From Halieaceae bacterium (GTDB lineage: Bacteria; Pseudomonadota; Gammaproteobacteria; Pseudomonadales; Halieaceae): DNA of 64,000 nucleotides. This document shows positions 55,630-64,000 of this stretch, in pieces (positions within the stretch are counted from its first letter, which is position 1; each line of letters opens with the position of its first letter). The notes below the pieces were generated by a model. It did not search any database. It was not told where the DNA came from and saw only the letters and a list, made by a program, of their open reading frames with translations. The stretch lies in the NCBI GenBank assembly GCA_902631395.1, contig CACOYM010000006.1, positions 1-64,000 of the forward strand. The letters are read 5' to 3'. Made by a program: the position numbers and the translations under genes.

Positions 55630-58038
55630 TCAGAAAATCTGTTCGACACTGCCGTTGCCTAGTTCCCCGCCAAAATCGCTCTGCCAATCCGGCAGAGATT
55701 CCTCAAGAAAGTACTCCAACAAGCTATTGTCAGGTTGCCCCTTCACCCGCAGCCCTGAGTCGCGATCAACCCGAAGTCGGACTATACCCGGAGGCATTGG
55801 CGGTGCGGGCTGGGGTGCTGGCAGTGCGGCGCGCATGAAGTCGATCCAGATCGGCAGTGCTGCGGTACCTCCGAATTCGCGTCGACCAAGCGGACCATAG
55901 TCATCGAAGCCCACCCATGTGGTGGTAATTAGATCCCGGTTAAAACCCGAAAACCAAGCGTCGCGCGGACCGTTTGTAGTGCCGGTTTTCCCGGCAATGT
56001 CCTGGCGTTCTAGTATCCGCGCCCTGCGCCCCGTGCCTCGCTGGATGGCATCGCTGAGAAAAGTTGAGATAATGTATGCCACCCTGGGGTCCATGACACG
56101 TTCCGCAGCTCTTACTTCAGGTACCTTAGCGCCGAGGATGTCTTCCATACGGACCTCCTCAATGGCTGAAGGAGAATCGTCAAGGCAATCGGAGCACGCT
56201 ACTAGTGGATCGGCCGCATAGACAATTTCCCCTTTGGCATTCACGATGCGGTCGATTAACCAGGGCTCTACCTTGAATCCCTCGTTGGCGAGAATCGCAT
56301 ACCCCGTCGCAACCTCAAGCGGCGTGAAACTGTGTGTGCCTAGTGCCAGCGTTAGATTGGCCTGTATGTCCGTGATGTCAAACCCCAGTGATTCAATGTA
56401 ACGAATGAACGATCTAACGCCCACCCTCTGCAACACGCGAATCGATACCAGATTCCGCGAGAAGGCCAGAGCCTCTCTGAGGCGTGTGGGGCCATAAAAC
56501 TTGCCGCTGTCATTTTCTGGCCGCCAGATCTCTGCCGCGGCTAAATTGTCCAGCACAACTGGAGCGTCGTTGATGACGGTTGATGGTGTAATGCCCGCTT
56601 CTAGCGCGCTGGCATAAAGGAAGGGCTTAAAGTTGGATCCTGGTTGTCGCTTTGCCTGCGTAGCGCGATTAAACTTCGAAAGCTCGAATCCCATGCCCCC
56701 GACGAGCGCCCTGATGGCACCATGTTTTGGGTCCAGTGATGCAAGCGCCGATTGCACCTTTGGTACCTGTGTCAGGTGCCATCCGTCGGCGGCTTCTCGA
56801 ATTCTAATCAGGTCTCCTAGAGACAGCAGTTCACCTGTATTTTCTGCTGGCGCCGCCGTCTGATTAACCGATCGATAGCGTCGTACTTTATTTAGCTCAC
56901 CTTCCCAAGCCAGACGAATACTTTCGCCCGTTTTGGTCAATACTGTCGCGCCGACCTCGTCCACGGCAGTGACTACAGCGGGCGGGAGTGCCGCAATTAC
57001 CGGCATTTCGTGCAATGCCTCCCGCCATCGTGTGAGTGTTTGTTCCTTCGTTTCGTCTTCGCGGGGGGCAAGACGCCGCTCAGGCCCTCTCCAACCGTGA
57101 CGCCAATCGTACGTCCGCAGTCCATTCAGTAGCGCGTCATGAGCTGCCTGTTGCAGCTTGGAATCGACTGTGGTGTATACCACATAGCCATCGTTATAGG
57201 CTGCTTTGCCGAAACGATCGACCATTTCTTGGCGCACCATTTCCGCCACATAGTCTGCATCGACCTCGACAACCTGACCGAAGAAAGCGGCCGTGACCGG
57301 AGCGTTTTGCGCGATTAGCATCTCTCGCTCGTTAATCATTCCTAGATTGGTCATCCGACCAAGGATCCAGTCCCGGCGTATTTTTCCTTTTTCTGGGTTG
57401 CTAAGAGGGTTGTTGCGAGAAGGCGCTTTAGGGATGCCCGCGAGCATCGCGTGCTGCGCTAAATTTAACGCAGCCAAGGGTTTGCCGTAGTAAGTCTCGG
57501 CAGCGGCTTCAAATCCATAAGCGCGGTGTCCCAAGAACACGCGATTTATGTAAAGCTCAAAGATCTCTTCTTTGCTAAACCTCGCCTCGATTTCGAAGGC
57601 GAGCAGGATCTCTGTAAATTTTCTGAGAAAGGTTTGATCTAGCGTGAGGAAGTAATTGCGTGCGACCTGCATTGTCAACGTTGAACCGCCGCTGCCTTTC
57701 TTGCCGGTCAAGATCAGCTCAGAAACTGCTCTCAAGAGGCTTAGCGGCTCGATGCCGTGGTGCTCAAAAAAACCGTCATCCTCGGCAGCCAGCAACGCAT
57801 CGACGAAGCTTTTGGGGATTTCACCGAACTGGAGTGGTTTTCTTTTTTGCTCTCCGAATTGGCCGATTAAAGCGCCGTCGCCACTCAGCACGCGCATCGG
57901 CGTGCGCAGTGTAATGTTGCGCAACGCACTTTCTTCCGGGAGCTTGGGGCTGAGGTAAAGATACAGGCCTGCCATCCACCAGATCCCTGCGCAGGCGATT
58001 AAAGCGCCGTATTGGATTATTTTTCGGGCTTTCGGCAC
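55630..58038 (-). CDS. ponA: Penicillin-binding protein 1A (bifunctional)
   Basis: About 802 residues from GTG 58038, preceded by GGAG (the ORF's first start at 58077 lacks support). A membrane helix, glycosyltransferase domain (AEDDGFFEHHGIE, GGSTLTMQVARN), an OB-like insert, and transpeptidase domain with active-site Ser in GSNFKPF, SRN and KTGTT. It polymerises and cross-links peptidoglycan. Confidence 0.96.
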   Translation of the reverse strand: MPKARKIIQYGALIACAGIWWMAGLYLYLSPKLPEESALRNITLRTPMRVLSGDGALIGQFGEQKRKPLQFGEIPKSFVDALLAAEDDGFFEHHGIEPLSLLRAVSELILTGKKGSGGSTLTMQVARNYFLTLDQTFLRKFTEILLAFEIEARFSKEEIFELYINRVFLGHRAYGFEAAAETYYGKPLAALNLAQHAMLAGIPKAPSRNNPLSNPEKGKIRRDWILGRMTNLGMINEREMLIAQNAPVTAAFFGQVVEVDADYVAEMVRQEMVDRFGKAAYNDGYVVYTTVDSKLQQAAHDALLNGLRTYDWRHGWRGPERRLAPREDETKEQTLTRWREALHEMPVIAALPPAVVTAVDEVGATVLTKTGESIRLAWEGELNKVRRYRSVNQTAAPAENTGELLSLGDLIRIREAADGWHLTQVPKVQSALASLDPKHGAIRALVGGMGFELSKFNRATQAKRQPGSNFKPFLYASALEAGITPSTVINDAPVVLDNLAAAEIWRPENDSGKFYGPTRLREALAFSRNLVSIRVLQRVGVRSFIRYIESLGFDITDIQANLTLALGTHSFTPLEVATGYAILANEGFKVEPWLIDRIVNAKGEIVYAADPLVACSDCLDDSPSAIEEVRMEDILGAKVPEVRAAERVMDPRVAYIISTFLSDAIQRGTGRRARILERQDIAGKTGTTNGPRDAWFSGFNRDLITTTWVGFDDYGPLGRREFGGTAALPIWIDFMRAALPAPQPAPPMPPGIVRLRVDRDSGLRVKGQPDNSLLEYFLEESLPDWQSDFGGELGNGSVEQIF

Positions 58039-58256
58039 GTGGATTCTCCGAAATGGTGGTGTGAAGTGTAAACACACGTCGGGACAATATTTACCTGCGC
58101 AGCGCGGATCTCATGCTGGTCAGGCGAACATATCAGGGCTTTTGTAGGGATTTCAGACAAATGAAGCTGTTAAGTGACCTTTTACCGACTTTGATCAGTA
58201 AATATGAGGCGTTAAGACCCATTATTTTTTAAAAATCTTTTTCGGAGTAAGGCGTT
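58039..58256. other. Upstream region of ponA
   Basis: AT-rich interval with no gene on either strand that I can support. It carries the leftward ponA promoter. Confidence 0.4.
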
Positions 58257-58560
58257 ATACCCAAAAGTACGCTTGATGACAGTATTTTGCTGGATATGAT
58301 TATTAATCAGAACCCGTTGGGAGATTATGTATCTAGGGTAGAGTCAGGCCTGATGCCGAAGAGCTAACACTCAACTGCCCGCATGGGTGTTGGTAGAGGA
58401 TACTGAGTCGCTCGGGCTGGGGGATGTTTTTAAAAATGAGGTGTTGAACAAGTTTGAGAGAGTGCTCCTGCTCAATGATCCTTCCTTGTTAGGTGGTCTG
58501 TCCAATAGCAACGCAAAAAACCGAGATATTGATTTTCATTACGTCCAGAATTCTCTCTGA
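58257..58560 (+). pseudogene. Frameshifted small ORF of unknown family between ponA and aroK
   Basis: An open frame after 58250 reads PKSTLDDSILLDMIINQN then PLGDYVSRVESG, and stops at 58365-58367. One frame over, from about 58366, it continues TQLPAWVLVEDTESLGLGD, VFKNEVLNKFERVLLLNDP and LLGGLSNSNAKNRDIDF to TGA 58558-58560. One indel near 58360 would join them into ~100 residues. A GGAG precedes an ATA codon where the start should be. The family is not recognised; it may be a decayed gene or contain a sequencing error. Confidence 0.4.
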
Positions 58561-58586
58561 AGTCCTAGTGAATTGAGCGCGCGGCG

Positions 58587-59138
58587 ATGGCCAAAAGTGA
58601 CAAAGGCGAAGTGTTGTTCATGGTTGGGCCAATGGGTTCAGGAAAGTCTACTGTGGGTCGACATCTGGCAGAGCTCCTGGGCTATGGCTTTATAGACTCT
58701 GATTCTGAGATCGAAGCTCGAGCAGGTGCTGACATCCCATGGATTTTCGATATTGAGGGTGAGGCGGGTTTTCGCCGACGCGAGGCTGCAGTGCTGAGAG
58801 ACCTCGCCAATAAGCGGCATGTGGTGATCGCAACTGGGGGTGGTGCGATCTTGGCGGAGCAGAACCGTCAGGTTATGGCAGTCAACGGTTTGGTCATTTT
58901 CCTTAATGTCTCGGTCGCACAGCAGCTGAAACGCACCGGGTCTGGAGACGGCCGGCCCCTCCTGCAGACGGGTGATCGTGAGAGAACATTAAAGAGGCTC
59001 ATGGCAGAGCGTGGGCCGCTTTACAGCGCTCTGGCAGATGTCATGATCTCTGGTAGCGAAGGGAACGTTCGCAAAGTCGCTCAACATATTCAAACGCAAT
59101 TGTATGAGCGAGGCCTGATATCCTCTTATACCGACTGA
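58587..59138 (+). CDS. aroK: Shikimate kinase
   Basis: 183 residues. P-loop GPMGSGKSTVG, shikimate-binding FIDSDSEIE with Asp, GGGAI, and GDGRPLLQ. It phosphorylates shikimate on the aromatic amino-acid pathway. ATG at 58587; aroB follows 13 bases later. Confidence 0.96.
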   Translation: MAKSDKGEVLFMVGPMGSGKSTVGRHLAELLGYGFIDSDSEIEARAGADIPWIFDIEGEAGFRRREAAVLRDLANKRHVVIATGGGAILAEQNRQVMAVNGLVIFLNVSVAQQLKRTGSGDGRPLLQTGDRERTLKRLMAERGPLYSALADVMISGSEGNVRKVAQHIQTQLYERGLISSYTD

Positions 59139-59151
59139 TACGCCCACCGAG

Positions 59152-60270
59152 ATGCAGCTATTTATGTTTGACGCTTTGCACACCCTTAATGTTGATCTTC
59201 ATGCGTCGACGCAGGATCGCAGCTACCCGATTAGTATCGGTCGTGGTTTCATAGGCAGTGAGAAGTTTTGGGCACCTGTGGTCGCGGGCAGAGGCGTTGT
59301 GCTGGTCACCGACGATCGGGTTGGACAAATTTACGCAGCGACCCTAAAAGCTTCGCTGGGCGCCGTATCTCAGCTGACGGAAGTGGTGCTCCCTGCCGGT
59401 GAGGCGTATAAAAAGCTCTCTTCGATACAGACCATTCTGGATGCCGCGCTGGCAGACAAGCACGAACGCGGCAGTTTGTTTATCGCCTTGGGTGGAGGCG
59501 TTGTGGGTGACATGACGGGCTTTGCGGCAGCCTGTTTCCTGCGCGGCGCAGACTTCGTTCAGGTTCCCACCACATTATTGGCTCAAGTGGACTCCTCTGT
59601 AGGCGGCAAGACCGGCGTGAATCACGCGATGGGCAAAAATTTGATTGGTGCGTTCCATCAACCACGGCATGTGGTAATTGATCTTGAGACGCTCGCGAGC
59701 CTCGCGGATCGCGAATTCGCTGCTGGCCTCGCCGAGGTCATTAAATACGGACTGATTCGCGATGCTGCCTTTTTTGATTGGCTCGTTGAGAACGTGCGAC
59801 ACTTAAAGGCTCGCGACAACGAAGCGCTGGCATTTGCCATCAAGCGCAGCTGCCGTATTAAAGCGGATGTTGTGGCAGAGGACGAGCGAGAGGTAGGCAT
59901 TCGCGCACATCTGAACTTTGGACATACCTTCGGCCATGCAATCGAACGCTTGCAGGGCTATGGCGGGTGGCTTCATGGCGAGGCTGTCGCAGCGGGTATG
60001 GTAATAGCAACTCAAATTTCTGTTGCTCGTGGCAGTCTTGATGAGATGGCGCTGCACAAGTTATTGCTGTTTAACGAGGCGTTTGGCCTCCCCACTGGGC
60101 CTCCGGCGGATATTCTGGCGGCAGACTTTCTTGAGGCCATGACCAGCGATAAGAAAGTGACCTCAGGGAAAATTCGCTACGTTCTGCTAAATAAGCTAGG
60201 AGAAGCAACCATAACTGACCGCGTGACTGAGCAGGAAATCGTCGACGTCATATCCCTTTATTCAACATAA
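59152..60270 (+). CDS. aroB: 3-dehydroquinate synthase
   Basis: 372 residues. NAD-binding GGGVVGDMTGFAAACFLRG, VPTTLLAQVDSSVGGKTGVNH, and zinc-binding HLNFGHTFGHAIE. It closes the carbocyclic ring of the shikimate pathway. ATG 59152 or the in-frame ATG 59164 may be used; usual family N-termini begin near HTLNVDL. Confidence 0.96.
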   Translation: MQLFMFDALHTLNVDLHASTQDRSYPISIGRGFIGSEKFWAPVVAGRGVVLVTDDRVGQIYAATLKASLGAVSQLTEVVLPAGEAYKKLSSIQTILDAALADKHERGSLFIALGGGVVGDMTGFAAACFLRGADFVQVPTTLLAQVDSSVGGKTGVNHAMGKNLIGAFHQPRHVVIDLETLASLADREFAAGLAEVIKYGLIRDAAFFDWLVENVRHLKARDNEALAFAIKRSCRIKADVVAEDEREVGIRAHLNFGHTFGHAIERLQGYGGWLHGEAVAAGMVIATQISVARGSLDEMALHKLLLFNEAFGLPTGPPADILAADFLEAMTSDKKVTSGKIRYVLLNKLGEATITDRVTEQEIVDVISLYST

Positions 60271-60351
60271 ATGCAGCCAACGAGCCGTCTTATGCCTTCC
60301 TTGCGCGAGCCGCGGTTAAACGATTAATAGGACTAGTTGTTAGTCAGTCTG

Positions 60352-62121
60352 CTAATAAACGTCTCGTAGGTATCGCTTTCGGAGTTTTAATTCTCTGAGG
60401 TATTCACCGGCCGAATCTAAGCCGTTTCCGGACTCATTTGAGATGACCTGCAACAGTGCATTCTCTACATCAGGCGCCATGCGTTCAGCATCGCCGCAGA
60501 CATAAAAATAAGCGCCCTCCTCTAGCCACTGATATAGAGACTTACTGTTCTCGACCATCCGATCTTGGACGTAGACTTTCTCTTGCTGATCTCTAGAAAA
60601 TGCGAGATCTAATCGATCTAACAAGCCTTTCTCCAACCAGTCTGTGATCTCTTCCTCATATAGGAAATCACAATCCCTATGTTGATCCCCGAAGAAGAGC
60701 CAATTTTTACCTTTGGCGCCGGTTGCTCCACGCTCTTGGAGAAAAGCCCGAAAGGGGGCGATTCCAGTGCCAGGGCCCACCATTATGATTGGTACATCAT
60801 CGTCATCAGGGAGTCTAAAATTATTGTTTTGTGTAAAGAAAATTGGATTTGGATGACCGATATTGACTCCGTCAGCAAGCCATGTAGAGGCGACTCCTCG
60901 GTGCTCGCGATTTGCTTGCATCCACCTGACGCCAGCGATGGTCATATGTACTTCATTCTCGTGTACTAGCTGGCTAGATGAAATTGAATAAGCTCGATGC
61001 TGCAAGGGTTTAAGAAGACCAACAAACTCGCTCACCTCTAGAGGGTAGTCAAGTTCTATGCTTAAAAGATCTAAACAGTCTTTACCCCATAGAAATTTAT
61101 CCTTTGCGACTTTGTTGTCGCTCCGATGGAGAGACTTCAATTCAGACCGCTTTGCCCGATTAGCTATCTCTGTTACGAGTTTCTTTGTAGGCGTAACTAT
61201 TTCAAATTGAGTTTTCAAGAGCGTGTTCAGAGTGCTATCAAAGCCCTCTACTTCTGCGTCAGGCGAGAATTCCAGCTTGGCAAGAATTGAGTCAACAAGA
61301 TCAGAGTGATTTTGTGGAACAATATTGAGTGCGTCACCTGGAGCATAAGTGAGGCCACTAGCCTCTAGGTTTAGAGAATAATGGCGGACCTCTTTTTTCG
61401 ACCCTTTTCTGGATAACAATCGGCTGTCCAGAAGTACTGATTGAAAGGGATTTCTTTTAGACCACTGATGGGTCTTCTTTTTTACTTCGGAGCGTTGTTC
61501 GCTAGTTGGGACACTGGCTAGCTCCAACCCAGAATCCGTCGGAGACTTGCTTTTAAAAATCGGAAGTAATTCTGAAATCCAACTGCCAGCCAGTTCTTCA
61601 TAATCTACGTCACAGTCCTGCCTTTCCGCTAATCTTAAGGCGCCCAGTTGCTCGAGCCTAGTGTCAAGTACCTTCGCAGCTTGGCAAAACTCGTCGTAGT
61701 CAGTATCTCCTAATCCCAAAACCCCAAAGTTTAAATTCTCTAGTCTCGGCGCGGTGGTTGCAGATAGCTCCTCCCAAAACAGCTCTGCGTTGTCAGGCAT
61801 TTCGCCCTCACCATGTGTGGACACAACAAAAATTGCATTTTCAACTTCTTGCAGTGTGCCCATAGAGGTTGAATTTAAGTCAGAGAGAACAGTCGTAAAC
61901 CCCAGGCTCTTTGCGGCCTCACAAGTTTCTTCTGCCACTAGCTCGGCATTTCCAGACTGAGAGCCAAATAACACGTGCAATGGCTTAGTGCTGGCGGCCT
62001 CTTCTTGAGTATCTTTGGCGTCTCCGGCCAGCTGAGTGCTTAAGCCCGCTAAAAAGCCTGTCAGCCAGGCTTGCTGCTGATCGCTGAAGGGAGCATCTGC
62101 GGGGAAGTCAGGAGCTTTCAT
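60352..62121 (-). CDS. CysJ-like NADPH diflavin reductase, partner of the GltB-like protein
   Basis: 589 residues, like CysJ (~599). A flavodoxin domain (~48-190; FGSQSGNAELVAEE, STHGEGEMPDNA, LGLGDTDYDEFC), an FAD domain (HRAYSISSS), NADPH-binding VGPGTGIAPFRAFLQER, and the terminal YLRDVY of reductases of this type. Sulfite reductase flavoprotein is the closest family, but no cysI lies beside it. The gene starts four bases after the GltB-like stop. So it likely feeds NADPH electrons to that protein in place of GltD. This pairing is inference. Base composition looks more AT-rich than in the neighbouring genes. Confidence 0.85.
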   Translation of the reverse strand: MKAPDFPADAPFSDQQQAWLTGFLAGLSTQLAGDAKDTQEEAASTKPLHVLFGSQSGNAELVAEETCEAAKSLGFTTVLSDLNSTSMGTLQEVENAIFVVSTHGEGEMPDNAELFWEELSATTAPRLENLNFGVLGLGDTDYDEFCQAAKVLDTRLEQLGALRLAERQDCDVDYEELAGSWISELLPIFKSKSPTDSGLELASVPTSEQRSEVKKKTHQWSKRNPFQSVLLDSRLLSRKGSKKEVRHYSLNLEASGLTYAPGDALNIVPQNHSDLVDSILAKLEFSPDAEVEGFDSTLNTLLKTQFEIVTPTKKLVTEIANRAKRSELKSLHRSDNKVAKDKFLWGKDCLDLLSIELDYPLEVSEFVGLLKPLQHRAYSISSSQLVHENEVHMTIAGVRWMQANREHRGVASTWLADGVNIGHPNPIFFTQNNNFRLPDDDDVPIIMVGPGTGIAPFRAFLQERGATGAKGKNWLFFGDQHRDCDFLYEEEITDWLEKGLLDRLDLAFSRDQQEKVYVQDRMVENSKSLYQWLEEGAYFYVCGDAERMAPDVENALLQVISNESGNGLDSAGEYLRELKLRKRYLRDVY

Positions 62122-62125
62122 GTGA

Positions 62126-64000
62126 TTAGGGTGCCCCTGAGGCCATTACTCTCTCAGGAACCACCTCACCAGCAAATAACTTTTCGAAGCAGGGCACCGC
62201 TCCAAGCCGCTCTGTATTCTTTGCATCCTGACAAAGGATCCAGCCGTAGGTGGGATAACTGTCTATGGATCTTACAGTCCTCCTAGTCAGGGCTTCTTTA
62301 AAATCGGACATACGTTTATAGGCAACTAAAGACGCAAGTTGCAAGTCATCATAGCCTGCTAAGGCTGCTTTAGCGTGTTTAGTGAGCCGCGTCTCTAGCT
62401 CAAAATCCTCTGTCATTATAAGATTTCGCGTAACCCGCTCCAACTCGGCTTTGTTTGCGGAAAGCTTTCGTTGCCTGGTGATCTGTTGAGCTAGGTCTAA
62501 TACCGTCCAACTGTTAACAAGCTGAAACATCTTTCTGCTATCGTTCTCTTCTCTACCCGGGGATACTCCGTCCAGAACATTCGAAGACTCCTTCCATGCT
62601 TTCTTGAGTCTGAGTATCTGTCCTCTAGCAAGGGCTTTAGACACTTCATCCACGAGCTCTTTGCGAGTTTTGACCGCGAGTATTTTATCGGCGTCTTGAT
62701 ACTGCAGCAGTGACTTGGGCATTATCCAGTAGAAATTCTTTGATTCTTTCTCCCAATTCTTTAGCAAGTGGTTCGCCAGTGATGATGAAGTTGCGTCGAC
62801 GTGCTGCTGCAAAAGCGTTTGCACAGTGATGCGGAAAACTTCACCCATAGTGTCTTCTTGAATCACGGGGCCAAAGAGAACTGAGTCATGACTTACGGAG
62901 TCGCTGAGTGCACCACTAGGGTCATACTGGAAAGCAAAGCCGCCGGACATACCATTACCAAAACCTTTGGAAAATTTCCCCAGATTGAGCACTGTGCCGT
63001 TGGTCATATATTCGCAGAAAAAGTCGCCCACTCCCTCCACTACAGCAGTCGCACCTGAGTTCCTCACCGCGAATCGGTCTCCCGCCTGACCCCTTACGAA
63101 AAGTCGACCGCCTGTAGCGCCGAACAAGGCAAAGTTGCCAATTAAAACATTTTCTTTGAGGTCCTCAGAGGCGTCTTCGTGCGACCATTGGATTACCATT
63201 TCTCCGCCGCAGGCACCTTTACCCACACCATCATTGCAGGTTCCAAAGTGTTGCAGCCGCATGCCATCGTTGCAAAAAACGCCGTAACTCTGTCCCGCAG
63301 ATCCGCATGTGCGTATTGAGAGAGTGTTTGGGGATAAAAATCTTCGACCACGGTCATCTTTCAGAGCGCTCGGAGTTGTTTTTCCGCTCCGATCATAATT
63401 TAGCCAGCGTTCTATATCGGTCGACAGCCGCCCACCAACGCTTTTATGCCGATTAGTTAAGTTAAAAATTTGACTGGTATAGGAAATTCCTCCGCTGGAG
63501 TTCAGGGTTTCCAGCGCTTCTCCAAAGAATTTTTCGTCTAAATCATAATTGCACTCTAAATAAGTAGGATCTGGCACCGCGGTCTCACTGATATTGACCA
63601 ACATTGCCCTCATATTAAGGTGGCCAACCGAGGAAGGGTGGTCCAACAGATGTAGCAAATCAGCTCGACCTCTAGCTTCATCAAGAGATTTGAAACCTAA
63701 ACGAGCTAATATTTCTCTGACCTCGTGCGAAATGTTTAAAAGATATTGAGCGAGAGCTCGGGCATCTCCGTCAAATGCTTCCTCGTTGGTAGTCAGTCCA
63801 GCTGGACACTTAATATTGCAATTTTTAGCCATAACGCACTTAAGCATCATTAAAGCAGTCGTCCCAAACTCAAATGAGTCGGCACCAAGCAAACTCGCCT
63901 TGACCACATCCGAACCGGTTTGCATTGCGCCGGAACAGCGCAGAGTAACTTTTTGCCTTATGCTATTAACGCAAAGGGCCTGGTGAACCTCAGCTATACC
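62126..64000 (-). CDS. Glutamate synthase large-subunit-like protein, C-terminal part (runs off the window)
   Basis: The frame is open to the right edge, so only the C-terminal ~624 residues are seen. GIAEVHQALCVN, GADSFEFGTTALMM and the cysteine set CVMAKNCNIKCPAGLTTN belong to the FMN/Fe-S domain of GltB; the GXGXG domain follows (IGNFALFGATGGRLFVRGQAG, GATAVVEGVGDFFCEYMTNG, GMSGGFAF). The third cysteine is spaced C-x5-C-x3-C rather than the usual C-x5-C-x4-C. The usual GltB would stop near NWEKESKNFYWIMPK, but here ~190 more residues follow, with no family I recognise. The N-terminal glutaminase domain, if any, lies outside. Its neighbour is a diflavin reductase instead of gltD. Confidence 0.85.
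   Translation of the reverse strand, partial: GIAEVHQALCVNSIRQKVTLRCSGAMQTGSDVVKASLLGADSFEFGTTALMMLKCVMAKNCNIKCPAGLTTNEEAFDGDARALAQYLLNISHEVREILARLGFKSLDEARGRADLLHLLDHPSSVGHLNMRAMLVNISETAVPDPTYLECNYDLDEKFFGEALETLNSSGGISYTSQIFNLTNRHKSVGGRLSTDIERWLNYDRSGKTTPSALKDDRGRRFLSPNTLSIRTCGSAGQSYGVFCNDGMRLQHFGTCNDGVGKGACGGEMVIQWSHEDASEDLKENVLIGNFALFGATGGRLFVRGQAGDRFAVRNSGATAVVEGVGDFFCEYMTNGTVLNLGKFSKGFGNGMSGGFAFQYDPSGALSDSVSHDSVLFGPVIQEDTMGEVFRITVQTLLQQHVDATSSSLANHLLKNWEKESKNFYWIMPKSLLQYQDADKILAVKTRKELVDEVSKALARGQILRLKKAWKESSNVLDGVSPGREENDSRKMFQLVNSWTVLDLAQQITRQRKLSANKAELERVTRNLIMTEDFELETRLTKHAKAALAGYDDLQLASLVAYKRMSDFKEALTRRTVRSIDSYPTYGWILCQDAKNTERLGAVPCFEKLFAGEVVPERVMASGAP

Noticed and set aside
1-64000. 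CRISPR arrays, insertion sequences, rRNA genes
   Set aside because: No regularly spaced repeats, transposase genes or rRNA-like sequence seen.

Overview
The window looks like a chromosomal segment of a marine gammaproteobacterium, most likely in the Halieaceae/OM60 or a nearby Cellvibrionales-type lineage. The order of core genes follows Pseudomonas-like chromosomes: mutY-yggX beside hisBHAF; ctpA-envC-gpmI; rhodanese-grxC-secB; ntrBC next to the glutamine synthetase and bipA slot; ubiE-ubiJ-ubiB-hisI-hisE-tatABC; argS-SPOR-priA-rpmE; ponA-aroK-aroB. The genus assignment is inference; the class assignment rests on many recognisable proteins.

Layout. Bases 1-5,290 are an accessory stretch on the 3' side of a tRNA-Phe gene. 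It holds an epoxide-hydrolase-like enzyme, a DoxX protein, a tiny membrane ORF, a collagen-like exported protein cut by an in-frame stop, dispersed decayed repeats, and a pair of Nif11-leader genes. One of that pair is a short peptide precursor ending in a double-glycine site and a seven-residue tail. The other carries the same leader fused to a cupin. From 5.4 to 22.1 kb come an RND efflux pair, yggX-mutY, hisBHAF, ctpA-envC-gpmI, rhodanese-grxC-secB and ntrBC. From 22.1 to 24.2 kb there is a decayed class I glnA fragment and, divergently, an intact eukaryotic-type glutamine synthetase (GSII). Two sigma-54 promoters and NtrC-type sites lie between them. From 24.4 to 33 kb are bipA, an acetyltransferase, parC, a membrane protein, serB, efp and epmA. 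From 33 to 40 kb are a thioesterase/NhaC pair and a singlet-oxygen-type stress module (sigma factor, ChrR-like anti-sigma, flavoprotein, DUF1365 protein, cyclopropane synthase). From 40 to 64 kb are pntAA-AB-B, an MsbA-like ABC exporter, tatCBA-hisE-hisI-ubiB-ubiJ-ubiE, SPOR/argS/priA, rpmE2, ponA, aroKB and, on the opposite strand, a diflavin reductase directly behind a GltB-like protein that runs off the right edge.

How the parts connect. Nitrogen assimilation is the main story. At the ancestral glnA locus, GSI is reduced to a broken N-terminal fragment ahead of ntrBC, and a GSII gene with its own NtrC/sigma-54 control sits beside it. At the locus that normally carries gltBD after aroB, there is instead a GltB-like protein with an extra C-terminal region, paired with a CysJ-type diflavin reductase rather than GltD. 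Both halves of the GS-GOGAT cycle therefore appear to have been exchanged for non-standard versions. The most novel candidate system is the Nif11 precursor plus Nif11-cupin fusion. The best supported regulatory reading is the NtrC/sigma-54 intergenic region. Several conserved modules expected from synteny (pilMNOPQ between ponA and aroK; hslVU next to the SPOR gene) are absent from their usual slots.
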